Part shown: positions 11,083 through 22,700 of the stretch, piece by piece
Numbering within the stretch: position 1 is the stretch's first letter
Layout of the letters: every line of letters begins with the position of its first letter
Assembly (NCBI GenBank): GCA_024516035.1
Contig: CM044955.1
Coordinates: forward strand, 40,464,006-40,528,005
Source: Bactericera cockerelli
Lineage: Eukaryota; Arthropoda; Insecta; Hemiptera; Triozidae
DNA length: 64,000 bases
Direction: 5' to 3'
The notes under the pieces: generated by a model
Databases searched by the model: none
What the model saw: the letters and a program-made list of their open reading frames with translations, nothing else
Told to the model about the DNA's origin: nothing
Made by a program: the position numbers and the translations under genes

Positions 11083-11139
11083 TACCAGAAAAAAGACAAA
11101 TTTGGTTCCTCAAATTCATGGTGTAAATAGCTGAAGAAA

Positions 11140-13765
11140 CCGGCCCTACCTGGTGCTGCAGCAACTTATTTTATTCAAAGAATCTCAAATGAAATTCAGA
11201 GAAGAAATGCGGCAAGCGTTATTGGTGCTTGCCCCATTTCCGAAGATTTGGAAGAGATGTATTATGTAACAAATAAAGTAACCAATATCTCTACTATAGA
11301 TTGTATAGTATTTTTAATTCTACGAATAATGGTTTAGAATGCTCTTTTGATGGATGAATCTAATTAAAACTTTGTGCGGCACCATTATTATGCTGAAAAC
11401 TATTTAAGTAAAACCTGTTATGTAACATAAAATACTTCAATATTGAATTGAACTACTTTCAGTTTGACAGAATGAAATTAGACCTGACCACAATTCCAGA
11501 AAACCTTCTACATACGCTCCAGTGAAGCATTTCCCATACTAGGGCTAATTTACAGAAAATACATAAATGTAGATATAAACGTACAGTTTTCTAAAAGCTC
11601 AAAGGAGCACTGTGGGCAGCTTGACGTGAAGATTAAATTCCTATAAAAAAAAACCTCTGCCAATATTTTCTGATGTTGGTTTATTAGTGGTTGTTTGGAG
11701 TCAAGCGTGACAAGATTATACTCTTTATACATATTTATATAGAGGTAGGTAATGTTTCGAGTAGCTTTCTAACATTCTAGCGTTATCAAGCAACAAATTT
11801 TTGTACACATATTGGAGATGGTCCCACCTTAAATTCATCAACTTCGCACTAGCGGTTCTTTTTACATTATCCTCTTCCATGAGACACCCTGTATGTAATG
11901 CGTAGAAAACCTTATTTTAACACTAACACCTTATATGACCACTTGTTTTCTTTTGGTTTTTAATATCACAAAAGCTAACACAATACTTGCAATATATTTA
12001 GATACACCTCGGAAGTAAAATAAGAAGACGACTGAAATCTAAGAAAAAATTAATATTCACAGAGCAAAAATGAAACGAATAAGCTTGAGAAAGAGAGAGA
12101 TGACGAGAGAGTGAGGAATCGCAAGCATATTAAAGTTCTTTGGAAAAACAAGGAGAGGAATAGAGGATGAAGAGGTGGAGGAGGAGGAGGAAAGAGCACG
12201 TCTTGAAAATGTTTCTCCCGACACTCCCTTTTCTAGTCCCGATTTCTCTACGTGACACCGGGAAGTTTCCGCAGAGAAACTTGAATTGTGAGCCAAAAGG
12301 GAAGAGTAGGACGAAAGAGGAAGGAGGAAAATTAAAAATATCCTTAACATCCCAAGAAACGAAACATTTAACAGAAATTTTGTTAACGAACTTGTTGTGT
12401 AATGTAATATGGTATTCAACTCCTCGCAAGTCAGTAAAGTTGACGTTCTAGTACTTTTGGATGCCAAGTAGAGAAGACGTTAACCCGTGAGGAATGAGGC
12501 TCGAAAAAAAATACCCAAAGACTGAGGAAAAATCTCACATCCCTTTTTGCCTCAGGTTGCCAATTTTTTCGAAAGGTATGTTGTTTTTGTATCTACGAAT
12601 GCTAAAGGGCATTAATCAAGAGTATAAAAATTAATTTAGGATAAAGTAATCATAAAACACAGAAGGAATTATATTTATACCTATATTCAGTAGGATCTTT
12701 TTGGCTGTCTCTGAGGAAACTACAGTTTAGTTTAGAGGATCTATATTTATTTATTTTTAGTTATGTTATTTTTAGGTGACGCGACGCATCAGAGTAGGTA
12801 AACAAAATTACAAATAGCTAGAAGAAGATTATACATTTTTGTTTTAATTCTAAAAAGAAACATGTAAATTTATTGCTTAAAAAGTATACAATATGAGTAA
12901 AAAGCTGTAGGTACACCTAGGTTCTAATGGGTTAAGAAGAATAGCGAGGTTCATGATGAGGAATGTAAGTGAAAAATTAAGTTTATAATTTTCCGCGTGT
13001 GCACATTAGAGATGAAAGTATATTATTCTTGTAGCAATATTTCATCCTCTCAAATTAAAGTTTACTGAATTTGAGAGTAAAATTTCATTATTTTAAAAAT
13101 ATCATTAGATAAAATATGTGAAAGCATGGCAGTGCGCCAGGCCAAGTTTCAGGAAGCACGACAGTGTTTGTATTTTTACACGAACCATTTTACCCGGGGT
13201 TTTCATACCCTTACCTATGTTTTCGGTTCTTTATATCGTAAATACAGCTATTATTTTTGGCAAACATGTTCTCTTGATAGGTATCACGTGAAGCACCCTG
13301 AATATTTCAATACTAAATGCAAAAACCTCAGAATAAGAAAAACCTGAACTTTTGTACTTCAACTGTCGCAAAATGATGTTGGTTGACGGAGAAAAAAAAG
13401 ATTAAGACAATATTTAAATTAAATTCTTGACTACCCAGAAAGCTGAAATTTCAATTTGTAGAAGGTTTGTGTGAAAGTAAAGAGAAAAATATTAACACAC
13501 AAAAAATTTGTACCTCATGTTCCAAAAAATAGTGTCGTCTAAAAATAACTTATTAGTTCGACTTGAACAATTTATTTTATGAATATTATTGTAATCCTCA
13601 GCATTCTCGTAACAGTAAATCGACATTTTCAAACTATTTAATTACCTATTTATAGGTATACTAGAAATAGATGTCAAACACATAGAAATATCAATCCAAC
13701 TACCAGATACTGTAGAACTAAGAATGGCAGGTAACGAATTCTCTCCCGTTGACCTTTTCTTACTC
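11140..13765. other. No gene recognised
   Basis: AT-rich DNA. 11800-11895 is a small relic of repeat D (GGTCCCACCTTAAATTCATC) ending GAGACACCCTGTA. 12060-12330 is purine-rich on the plus strand and gives overlapping Ser-rich frames on the minus strand that look like low-complexity artefacts. A 73-codon frame at 13126-13347 shows no known motif. Confidence 0.5.
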
Positions 13766-13769
13766 GAAT

Positions 13770-14268
13770 TCTCTCCGGCTTGTTGAAGGGTTCACCACGA
13801 GCTCTCTCTGGCTTGTTGAAGGGTTCTCAACGAGTTCTCTCTGGCTTGTTGAAGGGTTCACCACGAGCTCTCTCTGGCTTGTTGAAGGGTTCTCAACGAG
13901 TTCTCTCTGGCTTGTTGAAGGGTTCACCACGAGTTCTCTCTGGCTTGTTGAAGGGTTCTCAACGAGTTCTCTCTGGCTTGTTGAAGGGTTCACCACGAGT
14001 TCTCTCTGGCTTGTTGAAGGGTTCACCACGAGTTCTCTCTGGCTTGTTGAAGGGTTCACCACGAGCTCTCTCTGGCTTGTTGAAGGGTTCACCACGAGTT
14101 CTCTCTGGCTTGTTGAAGGGTTCACCACGAGCTCTCTCTGGCTTGTTGAAGGGTTCACCACGAGCTCTCTCTGGCTTGTTGAAGGGTTCACCACGAGCTC
14201 TCTCTGGCTTGTTGAAGGGTTCACCACGAGCTCTCTCTGGCTTGTTGAAGGGTTCTCAACGAATTCAC
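13770..14268. repeat. 33-bp minisatellite, about 15 units
   Basis: Unit GGCTTGTTGAAGGGTTC followed by ACCACGAG or TCAACGAG and an (A/G)CTCTCTCT or TTCTCTCT end. The period is divisible by three, so three frames stay open (for example a repeated LWLVEGFTTSS), but this is a by-product. The two variants alternate over the first seven units, and the later units are uniform. There is no flanking gene. Confidence 0.97.
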
Positions 14269-14329
14269 TTCCAAAAATAAGACCATGCTTTTTTACATAA
14301 GGTATTTAAGAAAATGAAAATTAGAAAAC

Positions 14330-14760
14330 CTTTACCTAAAACTTTCTCGCTTTTAATTGATAGGTCGTCGTGACAAAGTTAAAAAAATGTCATTTAGGTC
14401 GAAAAACATGGATTTTTTTGCGTTACCCAGCCATTTTCTTTCCTTAATACCCGGGGTAGCTCAAGAATGGCTCATCAGAATTTCGCGATCGATATATGAA
14501 ATTAAAGCTTAAACCCTTTGAAATGATAGGTCGTCGCGACAAATTTTCAAAAAACAATTTAGGTAAAAAAACGTGAATGCGTCACCCATCCTCTTTTTAT
14601 GCTTACTCATTGTAGCATAACCTCAGGGAAATATAGAAGAATTCCCTAATCCAAACGGAACTGTGTGCAAAATTTCAGTTTTTTCGGTCAAACTGTGTGG
14701 ATTTGTATAAAAAAACATACATACACAATTACACACATACAGACAGCTTTCTTTTATGCA
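14330..14760. repeat. Paired dispersed repeat, GATAGGTCGTCG motif
   Basis: Two related segments begin TTGATAGGTCGTCGTGACAA and ATGATAGGTCGTCGCGACAA, each followed by an AATTTAGGTMRAAAAAC-like part and TGCGTYACCCA. They probably belong to one degenerate element. No coding potential. Confidence 0.45.
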
Positions 14761-15079
14761 TATAGATATGTATAAATATATTGTATATGTAAATATTATT
14801 ATGTCAAAAGCATAGTTTTCAGCAAAAAAGTTATTGTACCTACATGAGGAATGAACAATCTTGGTGTAAAAGGTATAGATAAAAGTTTTCGCAAAAGAAG
14901 AGAATTTCCCAGCATTTACTTAATACTTACCAAGCTAATATCAACTTGCTGATGCTACAAAATACTTCAGAAAAAGTTCCTTTCTTTTCCACCCAAGATT
15001 CAAAGCTAGCTTTATTCTTCTGCTCATCTCTATACATACATATATACTTATAAAACTCAAATCTGTGCCTATACGGATT

Positions 15080-16335
15080 CCACCAAAAAAGGAGCCACTC
15101 GAAATATCTAGAGAAAGGATTTAAATTTTGAAAATCGCCAAAACACGTGTTCAATTATATCAAGAGGAAAGATTTTCTACCAGGTTTTGTTTTTTTATCA
15201 CTATCAGGAATGCCTCACCGGGGATCAACTTTGAAATCTTTAATGGAGCCACCCTATTTGTAGTACCTACATTTCTGATTTTTTTAATCAGGGTCGAATA
15301 TATCCTTCATTTTATTTCAGAGGGTTCAGTCATTTTTCCTATAAAAAATGAATATTTTTTTTGTAGAGGTTTTCTATTTGAAAGTACATTGATTTTCATG
15401 CCTTTTTGATACCACTAGCTTTGCTAGGGTATCAAAAAAGCAAAAAGTCAAGTGATCAATTTTAAATAATATAAAACTATCCTTAATCGGATATACTTTG
15501 TGCTAAATAAATACAATTAGTCTTGTTGTTCAATTTAAAACTTGAAAACATGCCCGGAGACCAGGACTGTAGTAATAATAATAATATCGCCTTATTTGTA
15601 CTGCCCAATTAGGAGTATTAAGTCCCATTATTCCAGCAGTAAGCCCAAGACATATTTTTATGTGGTAAAAATCCCAAATAAAAGGATAAATTGTCATGTC
15701 CCTGCTGGGTTTTGAACACGCGACCTCTGGAAACTCTGGATTCACAGAGAGCCGCCTTTCCCACTGAGCTACCGGGACAGACTGTACGCGGGTTTTAGAA
15801 TTATAAACATTAAATTGAAGGAACTCCGGTCACATTTTCATTTTAGACTGAAAAACATGACTCATTGCATTTATTCTTCACAAATTATACCCATAAAAAG
15901 ATAGTTTCATCATTATTATTTCTTTAGGGTTGACCCCTGACCCCTGACCCCTTCACACCTCCCCCGATAAAGCTAATTGTATCAAAAAGGCATGAACGTT
16001 TTATTCTTTCAAATGAATTAACATGTGTTAATCAATTTTTACAAATATGAATACGGTTTATTTCTCATTTAAAAAATGGCTGAAACCTCTGAAATAAAAT
16101 GTTCGATATCTGTTTTGATTAAAAATACCGCACCTGTCTTAAAATACTTCTTATGTCAACTTCTTTTCCATATAGGGTGGTTCCATTAAAGATTCCAAAG
16201 TTGTTTCACCTAGGACCGCCCTTCGTAACGATAAAAAAACAAATGGTAAACATTTTTTAGCATTTTTCAAAATTTAAATCCGTTCTCCAGATCTTTCGAC
16301 TGCCTCCTTTTATTTGACGAACCCTGTATATCTAA
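15080..16335. mobile_element. Decayed foldback (long inverted repeat) element
   Basis: The left arm at 15087-15435 (AAGGAGCCACTCG, GGATTTAAATTTT, TTTAATGGAGCCACCCTAT, GCCTTTTTGATAC) is matched in reverse by the right arm 15975-16320 (GTATCAAAAAGGC, ATAGGGTGGTTCCATTAAAG, AAATTTAAATCC, GACTGCCTCCTTT). The right end runs into AACCCTGTATA. The arms are diverged, so the element is old. An S3 SINE sits in the middle. Confidence 0.75.
15573..15781 (-). mobile_element. tRNA-derived SINE, family S3
   Basis: A reverse-strand copy with the tRNA-like head at the right (GTCCCGGTAGCTCAGTGGGA on the minus strand) and an AAT tail at the left (CGCCTTATT end). The B box is decayed (GGGTTTTGAAC on the opposite strand). 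Inserted between the arms of the foldback element. Confidence 0.8.
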
Positions 16336-17580
16336 GTTCTACGTGTGAGGTGTTGTCTGTTATCAATACCACAACCCAAACGGTAACAAATATCAAAATT
16401 TTCACGAGGACTCAAAATCCATGAAACTCATGAAGAAACAACAAGTTTAAACAACGCAAACATCCCTGAAGACTAAGAAAATGTTAATATAATTATATTT
16501 TACCCAAGCTTTAAACCCAATAATCATACAATAGGTATTAAACAAAAATACATTAAAATTTGAAAAAATATATGTTTATACAGGGTGTTTAAGAACAGTG
16601 TGCCTTTATTTTAACCACGTGTTATATGGACCATTTTAGGGGGTGATGTCAAGTCTATAACATAAAGGGCGAACGATAATATCTGTGGCCGCCCCTGACA
16701 GTCCAATGACCTCAATTTCCACATCAAAATAACGGCTACATCTTGTATTGGGAGTCAATTTTTTTTCGCGTTTCGATATCTTCAACAGGTAAGGCGTAAT
16801 TTTAGATTTTTTTAAGAACCTCTTAACAATACTAAAACAATAAGCAAGAGCCATGTGTCAGCTAAAACTGAACCCGCGTCCTTCTATAAACGAGTCCAAC
16901 GCTTTATATTTAATACTTGAAATTGGTAACAGCACAAACAGCTACCCTTGTTTCGATTACTATCAGCTCGTTATTATGTTTTGCTGTTGTGCATTTTTCA
17001 TAGTAAAATATTCCTTCCTGCCTTTTCTGTAACGCTGTTTGGCCGGAGGGGTTTGAAACATTTGTATCTCCCTTTGTTCCCAACATAGTAGGTACCACGT
17101 GATTAGACGGAACATAGAAAACGAAACGGGGGAGGAATTGGATGAGAAATATTCTGGTGCGAACCTCACACGACTTTCTATTACTTGAATTAGAAGAAAC
17201 GATAACTTGATATTTGAAAGTAAGAAAAATTAATAAGATAATGCTTTCTTGAAAAAGTTCCAAAGAGGTATCTGTATACGAGGTACCTAACCTTGTAATC
17301 TATGTAGGACGTAGATAGAAAACACTAGATATAAACTAAAAACATTATGTTTCATTTTTATGAAACAGTTCAGGGTTTTGTTTTTGATACAATATGTTAC
17401 ATGAATTTGTTACACTTGTCGTACCCTGAAGAAATAAAGAAATGATGGATCAAAAATAAATTGTTTGTTAGACTATAAGGACATCTACCTATTCTTGTAA
17501 ATGTCAAATAGCCAAATGTCAAATTTACAACAACAAAACGATGCAAAACTTTATCACTTTACGACATGCTTGATATTTTT
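16336..17580. other. No gene recognised; one transposon-end-like motif
   Basis: At ~16579 TACAGGGTGTTTAAGAACAG looks like the outer end of a TA-inserting element, but no matching opposite end is seen. Frames of 72 to 117 codons on the minus strand (16636-17263) have no recognisable motifs. Confidence 0.45.
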
Positions 17581-17715
17581 TTTACTTTCCTTATCCTATA
17601 ATAAGGAAAGTATTGTATTCGTCGAAAATTTGACCTACCCAGTTTTTCACATTTCTGGACGAATCATAGCCTCAGGATACCAAAAAAGTTGTTTTCAGCC
17701 ATTGGTCCGTGCGTC

Positions 17716-17750
<35 letters not shown>

Positions 17751-17755
17751 ACGGA
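17581..17755 (+). repeat. Repeat C, left half ending at (TG)n
   Basis: Nearly identical to 3722-3870 including the terminal hairpin, but the sequence diverges immediately after the (TG)n tract (17719-17748). Instead of the AACAGGATATCTC right half there is a different segment with GCCGAAC words. Confidence 0.85.
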
Positions 17756-17855
17756 TTAATAATTAGCCGAACGCGTAAAAGAAAAATTAATACTTAGCCG
17801 AACTTTACACAAATATCCAATACTTAGCCGAACCATGAGAGGTTCGGCTAATTCC
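17756..17855. repeat. AATACTTAGCCGAAC-motif segment
   Basis: Three copies of (A/T)TTAGCCGAAC and a hairpin GCCGAACC...GGTTCGGC at 17828-17850. The same words in the other orientation (GGTTCGGCTAAGTATT) lie at 32455-32770, next to the right half of repeat C. This suggests both are pieces of one longer element. Confidence 0.65.
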
Positions 17856-18475
17856 TTTTTCCATTTTCATTGAAAATATAACTTTTTAAGTTTTCTGAGT
17901 GGTATTGGCGCATAGAGAATGAGTTGAAGAAATTATATTAATAATTTGAAAAATAAATATTGGATAGTCTTTCTCATTTTACAAAAAAACCCAATAAAAT
18001 TGATGTTCGTCTAAATATTGATTTTTCTTTTACGTATATTCTTACGCAGCAATAATTAGACGAACCAAAAATCAGTATCGAAGCTACGGTTTTTTTTTGT
18101 TGAAACTTCGTTAATTTTTTTTTGTTTCAACTGCTCGTCCCGACCTCTGGATGTCCAAGATACTCTTTAAGTGTAATTTTGTATCTGTTTAATCCTGTAA
18201 TATAATTTATAATTTACATTTATTATGTGTATTGGAAAATTTCCAGTAAATCTACTTTCTTTACCTCTGCAGCTGGAAAGTAATTCAAATAGAATTCTCG
18301 TATAAGTATGAGGATTTGAGGAATAATAAGGCTTTACAATAACCTCTACAAGTTGAACATAATTATACACTCAGCGAGTGCTCACTAAATCTACAAGTGG
18401 AACGATCCGTGATCATAAATTTTGATTTTGTTTCTTTTTTAAAAAAAAAAAAAAAAAAAAAAAAGGTGATTGTTT
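17856..18475. other. No feature recognised; poly-A tract at its end
   Basis: AT-rich. A long A run at ~18439-18464 precedes the SINE complex. Confidence 0.5.
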
Positions 18476-19046
18476 CAAGGACTTTTTTTATTTCTTAGCC
18501 ATGAAACAGGAGCTACTATAGACCTTTGTGGTTTGTATTAATGGGCGAGAAGTGACTCATTACTACCCATTTAGGTGCTGGGTCATCACGAGAGCAAGTA
18601 GTCACCGTGGCAGAGTGAGTTAGCGCGCTAGGCATTGCACACACGGTGACCTGGGTTCGATCCCCAGCGGGGCAGGAATTTTTCTGCTCTGTACTTGGAT
18701 GTTCGGGGTCCACTCATACCTCGTGAGGAAAAATGAGTAGTTACTTGTATGAGTAACGACCAGTGACGGCATTACCAGAGTAAAAAGAAATGAATGTAAT
18801 AGAATAATTCGAAATTGAAGGAGGCTCTTAGTAATGTTGCGCTACCCACAAAAATTGTGAAGAGGCCTTGTGCTTCACCACAAAAAAAATAATAATAATA
18901 AAATATAAAATCATCACGAGAGCACCGGATGGTATCCCTCACAATCAACTATAACCAAATTTAGAATACAATTTTTTGTCGGCTCCAGCGATCAAACCCG
19001 CGGACCTTTTGTACGAGTGCTTAGCCACCGAGCTAATCGTGAGCTT
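18476..19046 (-). mobile_element. SINE S2 (tRNA-Gly-like head), split by an S1 SINE
   Basis: The reverse-strand S2 body lies at 18476-18596 and its head at 18911-19046; together they match 31330-31612 and 59578-59870. The head on the minus strand resembles tRNA, with a decayed B box (GGTTTGATCG). The interruption is the S1 copy. Confidence 0.85.
18597..18910 (+). mobile_element. SINE S1 inserted into S2, 14-bp target duplication
   Basis: The tRNA-like head has GTGGCAGAGTGAGTTAGCGC (A box) and GGGTTCGATCCCC (B box). A body follows, with CTCATACCTCGTGAGG and GCGCTACCCACAAAAATTGT, and an (AAT)n tail. The element is flanked by TCATCACGAGAGCA at 18583-18596 and 18911-18924, a target-site duplication typical of LINE-driven insertion. 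Confidence 0.93.
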
Positions 19047-19339
19047 GAATTTTTGCATTGATTGTTCTTAATATAATTTAGCTACCTTTTTTACCTGAAA
19101 AGTGGAATGAATGGAAGAGAAATTTATTTAGATGAAACACAGCCCAAGCGGAATACCTGGATATGTAGAATACAGGAGCGATTCCACATATCCACATTTA
19201 TTTAGTTTGAATAATTTGAAACCTGCCAGACGAATGATAAATCTTTTTTCACGTGTATGATTCTTTTGCTGCAAGTTAAAAGTGACTACCATATTATAAT
19301 ATTATGCCCAAGAGCGGTACCAAGTACTCGTACATAGTT

Positions 19340-19700
19340 ACTATTTTTACTTTTAACGGGTGTATTATATACTACTGAATACTATTTTTATTTTTGACGG
19401 GTGTATTGTACAGCTAAATACTATTTTTACTTTTGACGGGTGTATTGTACTACTAAATACTATTTTTACTTTTGACGGGTGTATTGTACTACTAAATACT
19501 ATTTTTACTTTTGACGGGTGTATTGTACAGCTAAATACTATTTTTACTTTTGACGGGTGTATTGTACTACTAAATACTAATTTTACTTTTGACGGGTGTA
19601 TTGTACAGCTAAATACTATTTTTACTTTTGACGGGTGTATTGTACTACTAAATACTATTTTTACTTTTGACGGGTGTATTGTACAGCTAAATACTATTTT
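19340..19700. repeat. 39-bp minisatellite, about 9 units
   Basis: Unit TTTTGACGGGTGTATTGTAC + AGC or TAC + TAAATACTATTTTTAC. The two variants mostly alternate, giving a partial 78-bp higher-order period. The length is divisible by three, so one frame stays open through the array (LNTIFTFDGCIV), but this is not evidence of a gene. Confidence 0.95.
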
Positions 19701-19737
19701 TAGACTGAGAAAAATGAAATTTAAAAATGTACGTAGA

Positions 19738-22700
19738 AAAAATTTAAGTTTAAAATACCTAAAATTGCATACTTGATGAGCATTGAAGGCAAAATGTCAA
19801 ATATAATAAAATACCCCTTCAACTTTCGCTGAGTATGCAAACAAGTGGTTCCAAATGCTTGGTAAGGCTTTATTCACCACTGCCTATCTTCAGTTCAAAT
19901 TTGAAAGAAATCCTTAAAAAAGAGGTTATATGTCGACATGTTTTGCTTAGGATTTGACTCGATCTGAGATTTTGGATGTTTTCAGAAATCGAATGAACTT
20001 ATCTTTCGAACCGTAAGTCCGATTTGAATGAACTAAAGTGCTATCGATAGATCTAGTTGATTTTAAGATAAGCTGTACTCGTTCATTTTCTGTCATTTTA
20101 CATAAAGGGTTACTTTTTAACGGAAAACACTTTTGACGCACAACTGGGTTAAGAATGGCCTAAGTTATCAAAAAGTATGCATGCGATTTAAAAAAAATTA
20201 ACGATATTAGGCAGATCTTGCGAAACGTTATCCCAAATTAGCATAAAAACATCAACATATTATTTTATTCTGCCCATTTCTTATCAAAAATATCTATTTG
20301 GGCCTACCTCGAACTTTCAAAGGTCTGAAAACCTGGCAAAAATGCAAGCATCAAAAATCTGTGTTAGTCCATGCTTAATCGTTAGTTGAGAGCTATTGAA
20401 ATCAACGTTTGTTTTTAAAAAACGCCTTCATATTATCATGTTATGCAATCATTTTGAAGGAGCCTTTGTGGCTTTCCTGTTGGCGGTAAGGAAATTTTTT
20501 GGGAACCAAAAACGTATATTTTTGACTACTTCTTTCTAAAATTTAGTTTAAAATACCTAAAATTGCATACTTGATGATAATTGAAGGCAAAATGTCAAAT
20601 ATGATAAAATACCCCTTCAACTTTCGCTGAGTATGCAAACAAATGGTTCCAAATGCTTGGTAAGGCTTTATTCACCACTGCATATCTTCAGTTCACATTT
20701 GAAAGAAATCCTTAAAAACAGGTTATATGTCGACATGTTTTGTTTAGGATTTGACTCAATCTGAGATTTTGGATGTTTTCAGAAATCGAATGAACTTATC
20801 TTTCGAACCGTACGTCCGATTTGAATGAACTAAAGTGCTATCGATAGATCTAGTTGATTTTAAGATAAGCTGTACTCGTTCATTTTCTGTCATTTTACAT
20901 AAAGGGTTACTTTTTAACGGAAAACACTTTTGACGCACAACTGGGTTAAGAATGGCCTAAGTTATCAAAAAGTATGCATGCGATTTAAAAAAAATTAACG
21001 ATATTAGGCAGATCTTGCGAAACGTTATCCCAAATTAGCATAAAAACATCAACACATTATTTTATTCTGCCCATTTCTTATCAAAAATATCTATTTGGGC
21101 CTACCTCGAACTTTCAAAGGTCTGAAAACCTGGCAAAAATGCAAGCATCAAAAATCTGTGTTAGTCCATGCTTAATCGTTAGTTGAGAGCTATTGAAAAC
21201 AACGTTTGTTTTTAAAAAACGCCTTCATATTATCATGTTATGCAATCATTTTGAAGGAGCCTTTGTGGCTTTCCTGTTGGCGGTACGGAATTTTTTTGGG
21301 AACCAAAAACGTATATTTTTGACTACTTCTTTCTAAAATTTAGTTTAAAATACCTAAAATTGCATACTTGATGATAATTGAAGGCAAAATGTCAAATATG
21401 ATAAAATACCCCTTCAACTTTCGCTGAATATGCAAACAAGTGGTTCCAAATGCTTGGTAAGGCTTTATTCACCACTGGCTATCTTCAGTTCAAATTTGAA
21501 AAAAATCCTTAAAGAAGAGGTTATATATGTCGACATGTTTTGTTTAGGATTTGACTCGATCTGAGATTTTGGATGTTTTCAGAAATCAAATGAACTTATC
21601 TTTCGAACCGTACGTCCGATTTGAATGAACTAAAGTGCTATCGATAGATCTAGTGGATTTCAAGATAAGCTGTTCTAGTTCATTTTCTGTCATTTTACAT
21701 AAAGGCTTACTTTTTAATGGAAAACACTTTTGAGACCCAACTGGGTTAAGAATGACCTGGGTTATCAAAAACTATGCATGCGATTTCAAAAAAATAAATG
21801 TTGATGTTTTTATGCCAATTTGGGATAACGTTTCGCAAGATCTGCCTAGTTTCGTTTATTTTTTTAAAATCGCATGCATACTTTTTGATAACCCAGGCCA
21901 TTCTTAACCCAGTTGTGCGTCAAAAGTGTTTTCCGTTAAAAAGTAACCCTTCAATTATCATCAAGTATGCAATTTTAGGTATTTTAAACTAAATTTTAGA
22001 AAGAAGTAGTCAAAAATATACGTTTTTGGTTCCCAAAAAATTTCCGTACCGCCAACAGGAAAGCCACAAAGGCATATGATTGCATAATTTGGATATATAA
22101 AGGGTATTTTGAAAAACAAACGTTGATTTCAATAGCTCTCAACTAACGATTAAGCATGGACTAACACAGAGTTTTGATGCTTGCATTTTTGCCAGGTTTT
22201 CAGACCTTTGAAAGTTCGAGGTAGGCCCAAATAGACATTTTTGATAAGAAATGGGCAGAATAAAATAATATGTTGATGTTTTTATGCTAATTTGGGATTA
22301 CGTTTCGCAAGATCTGCCTAATATCGTTAATTTTTTTGAAATCGCATGCATACTTTTTGATAACTTAGGCCATTCTTAACCCAGTTTGCGTCAAAAGTGT
22401 TTTCCGTTAAAAAGTAACCCTTTATGTAAAATGACAGAAAATGAACGAGAACAGCCTATCTTATAATCTACTAGATCTATCGATAGCACTTTAGTTCATT
22501 CAAATCGGACGTACGGTTCGAAAGATAAGTTCATTCGATTTCTGAAAACATTCAAAATCTCAGATCGAGTCAAATCCTAAACAAAACATGTCGACATATA
22601 ACCTGTTTTTAAGGATTTCTTTCAAATGTGAACTGAAGATATGCAGTGGTGAATAAAGCCTTACCAAGCATTTGGAACCATTTGTTTGCATACTCAGCGA

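Noticed and set aside
12057..12467. 136-codon Ser/Leu-rich minus-strand frame
   Set aside because: The plus strand is purine-rich low complexity here; no domain, and several frames overlap.
13749..14300. 183-codon frame with repeated LVEGF
   Set aside because: A by-product of the 33-bp tandem repeat. All frames not hit by a stop stay open, and the VEGF letters are coincidence.
19360..19776. 138-codon repetitive frame
   Set aside because: By-product of the 39-bp minisatellite.
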